Source: Leptotrichia trevisanii DSM 22070
GTDB lineage: Bacteria > Fusobacteriota > Fusobacteriia > Fusobacteriales > Leptotrichiaceae
NCBI RefSeq assembly: GCF_000482505.1
Contig: NZ_AXVL01000004.1
Span: forward strand, 62,001-126,000
DNA: 64,000 nucleotides
Reading direction: 5' to 3'
Below are positions 62,410-64,000 of this stretch, in pieces (position 1 is the first letter of the stretch; each line of letters begins with the position of its first letter). Made by a program: the position numbers and the translations under genes. Below the pieces are notes generated by a model. The model ran no database searches, was not told where the DNA came from, and worked only from the letters and a program-made list of their open reading frames with translations.

Positions 62410-62874
62410 TTATTTTATGTCCAATTTATTTTTCTGATGAAATTTTTGTCTCAACTTCAGTTTAAAAATCCCTATCCCTTTCTCAATGCTCATTTCCTGC
62501 GAAAAATTATACACAAACATATTTGTAAATTTCAAATCCATTTTTTTATTTGAACCCAAATCAACAAACATTTCCAAATTTCTGTAATCACTTTTTTCGA
62601 GATAGGATTCAGCCCATTCTACTAAATCTATTATATTCTTTTTATTTTTTTCATACAAATCATCATTTATGCTCTCATTTTCCAAATTATTTCCTGTATT
62701 TTCCAAGTTTGAAATAATTTTTCCGATTATTTCCATTTCCACTGTGCTTCTGCTGTTTGCAAGATTTGTATCTTCTGCAAGTCCAATTTTATATTTCACT
62801 TCCATAATCTCGTCTTCACTTACATTTATTTCCTTTTTATTTTCCTCATCTGTAATTTTCAATCTATATTTCAT
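62410..62874 (-). CDS. hypothetical protein, possible tail-tube-like
   Basis: The 154-residue protein is not recognised. It is beta-rich at both ends (MKYRLKITDEENKKEI and YNFSQEMSIEKGIGIFKLKLRQK), with a helical Asn/Glu-rich middle. The C-terminal pattern of alternating polar and hydrophobic residues vaguely recalls Hcp or phage tail-tube proteins, but no motif proves it. It lies 21 bases after the 62896-63726 gene with SD AAGGGGAAG, so the last three genes of the window form one unit. The function is unknown. Confidence 0.6.
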   Translation of the reverse strand: MKYRLKITDEENKKEINVSEDEIMEVKYKIGLAEDTNLANSRSTVEMEIIGKIISNLENTGNNLENESINDDLYEKNKKNIIDLVEWAESYLEKSDYRNLEMFVDLGSNKKMDLKFTNMFVYNFSQEMSIEKGIGIFKLKLRQKFHQKNKLDIK

Positions 62875-62895
62875 TTTTTCTTCCCCTTTATTTTG

Positions 62896-63726
62896 TTAAA
62901 AAACCGCTATTTCATCAATTTTTACTGTTTCATCAACATTTACTACTCCAAAATGATTTTTCCAAAATACTTTTAATTCCATTCCAAACTCTAAAAACAG
63001 TAATTCCAAAGTTTTTATCTTTGCAACATTTTCTTTATTTTTTGGTTTATTTATATAAACTATTATTTTATTTTTTTCTGATTTTTGTCTATAAATAAGT
63101 GAATCCAGAAAAAAATACTTTATTCCCAATTTAAAGTTTTTCATACAGTTGACACCATTAATTTTTTCGTTATAAATCAAAAGTACTACATATCCCTGTT
63201 CTTCCCTATTCAAAATCGAAAAATGCCGTTTTAAGTTTATTCCTAAAGTTCCCTTTTTTATATCCTCCGAAATTTTTTCACAAATAACGTCAATCACTGT
63301 CGTCCCACTCACAAAATCAAGTTCCCGTAAGTAATTTATCACATTATTTTCAATATTTTTCTTAAAATTTCTTAAAACAGATATATTTTCCTTTTCTTCT
63401 TTAACTATGTTGTTCCTACGTCTAAAACCATTTATTTTAGACTCTTTTTTAGGTACATTCTCCATTGTCAGATTTTTAATTTCAGTATCTTTTTCCAGTT
63501 TATTTTCAAACTCGAAAAAATTATCATAATAATTTACTAAACTGGTAAAAATTTTATTAAATCTCACATACGGATTTACTTTTACAGCTTTCTTTTTACC
63601 AATTTCATTATTCAAAAAATCTGCATTTACCTCAATATATGCTGAAACACTATTTTCCAGTTCAAATTGCATATTCAGAGGAACTGCCCATATATATTTG
63701 TAGCCTTTTTTATTTTTATTCGCCAT
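62896..63726 (-). CDS. hypothetical protein of unknown function
   Basis: The 276-residue protein starts MANKNKKGYKYIWAVPLNM. It has a helical, basic middle with RRRNN near residue 102 and a beta-rich C-terminus (QGYVVLLIYNEK, FLDSLIYRQK, KIIVYINKPK). There is no signal peptide or membrane segment. The frame opens seven codons earlier at TTG, but the AGGGGG SD favours ATG 63726, which lies inside the 3' end of the preceding gene (11-base overlap). This implies co-translation with it. It may be a structural or scaffold protein; nothing recognised. Confidence 0.6.
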   Translation of the reverse strand: MANKNKKGYKYIWAVPLNMQFELENSVSAYIEVNADFLNNEIGKKKAVKVNPYVRFNKIFTSLVNYYDNFFEFENKLEKDTEIKNLTMENVPKKESKINGFRRRNNIVKEEKENISVLRNFKKNIENNVINYLRELDFVSGTTVIDVICEKISEDIKKGTLGINLKRHFSILNREEQGYVVLLIYNEKINGVNCMKNFKLGIKYFFLDSLIYRQKSEKNKIIVYINKPKNKENVAKIKTLELLFLEFGMELKVFWKNHFGVVNVDETVKIDEIAVF

Positions 63727-64000
63727 ACAGGTACCCCCTGCATTCAAATTCGTTATAATTGTTCTGAATTTCTGAGATTAAAAAGCTAACCTTGTCTTCT
63801 GAATATTCATCAAAATCCTTTATTTCTACAAATAGATTCAATTTCGGCTTTTTATCAGAATACCCTTTTTGAAATTCATTTTTCAAACTCTCATTACAGT
63901 CATAGATATTTAAATTTTCTTCAATATTCTCTGTAAAATTAATATCTTTTAGTATGATTTCATCCTTTGTAAATTCATATTCCAAAAAATATTTTTCCAA
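63716..64000 (-). CDS. hypothetical protein, 5' end outside the window
   Basis: The frame is open to the window edge, so only the C-terminal 94 residues or so are visible. They are acidic with no recognised motif (YEFTKDEIILKDINFTE, then LNLFVEIKDFDEYSEDK, ending CRGYLYGE). It overlaps the next gene by 11 bases and is part of the same unit. Confidence 0.6.
   Translation of the reverse strand: MEKYFLEYEFTKDEIILKDINFTENIEENLNIYDCNESLKNEFQKGYSDKKPKLNLFVEIKDFDEYSEDKVSFLISEIQNNYNEFECRGYLYGE

Overview
The window is a very A+T-rich chromosomal segment from a Gram-negative bacterium, most likely a Fusobacteriota member of the Leptotrichia type. The reasons are a lipid A gene set (lpxC, fabZ, lpxA, lpxI, lpxB) that uses LpxI, a 2194-residue autotransporter with a C-terminal barrel, an L21-Prp-L27 ribosomal cluster, low-G+C codon use and strong purine-rich Shine-Dalgarno (SD) sites. 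The genus is an inference from gene content and was not tested by a search.

Layout. 1-2500: the end of a DUF1703-type AAA protein, a small membrane protein and a divergent FtsZ-like GTPase with its own promoter. 2600-14500: a large minus-strand accessory cluster behind one clear promoter. In transcription order it encodes a GTPase-only and a stalk-only dynamin-like protein, a full-length dynamin-like GTPase, a small protein with two membrane segments, a HerA/FtsK-type ATPase, an LHH-type HNH/Endo VII nuclease toxin, a SUKH immunity protein, an HsdR-N-like nuclease and a NERD-helicase. 14700-18500: a WYL regulator, a coiled-coil protein and an HPr-like fusion protein with Asp at position 15, then a PanA-MazF/PemK toxin-antitoxin pair.

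18500-28000: housekeeping and stress genes: a membrane protein, tcdA, htpX (with a hairpin between SD and start codon), a DUF1858 protein, superoxide dismutase, an atypical OmpR-family regulator, Mrp ATPase, a permuted papain-like hydrolase, metA and dnaN. 28000-37100: a short sigma-70 factor, gpsA, plsY, a MATE transporter and the lipid A genes. 37100-50300: an M13 peptidase, metNI with two metQ genes, an amino-acid ABC transporter, a YiiG-like lipoprotein, an AEC transporter and mnmA. 50300-59200: a malolactic/malic enzyme, a broken rpiB stub and the autotransporter. 59400-64000: rpmA, prp and rplU, tRNA-Ser(GGA), a short-chain dehydrogenase, a RelE-type toxin-antitoxin pair, and three genes of unknown function, the last cut by the window edge.

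The most unusual region is the dynamin / HerA ATPase / LHH nuclease cluster at 4.4-14.5 kb. Its genes overlap or nearly touch, and it looks like one functional unit that couples membrane-acting GTPases and a pumping ATPase to a nuclease with its own immunity protein. Two families of short dispersed intergenic repeats sit next to gene ends across the window. No IS element, prophage or CRISPR array was seen.
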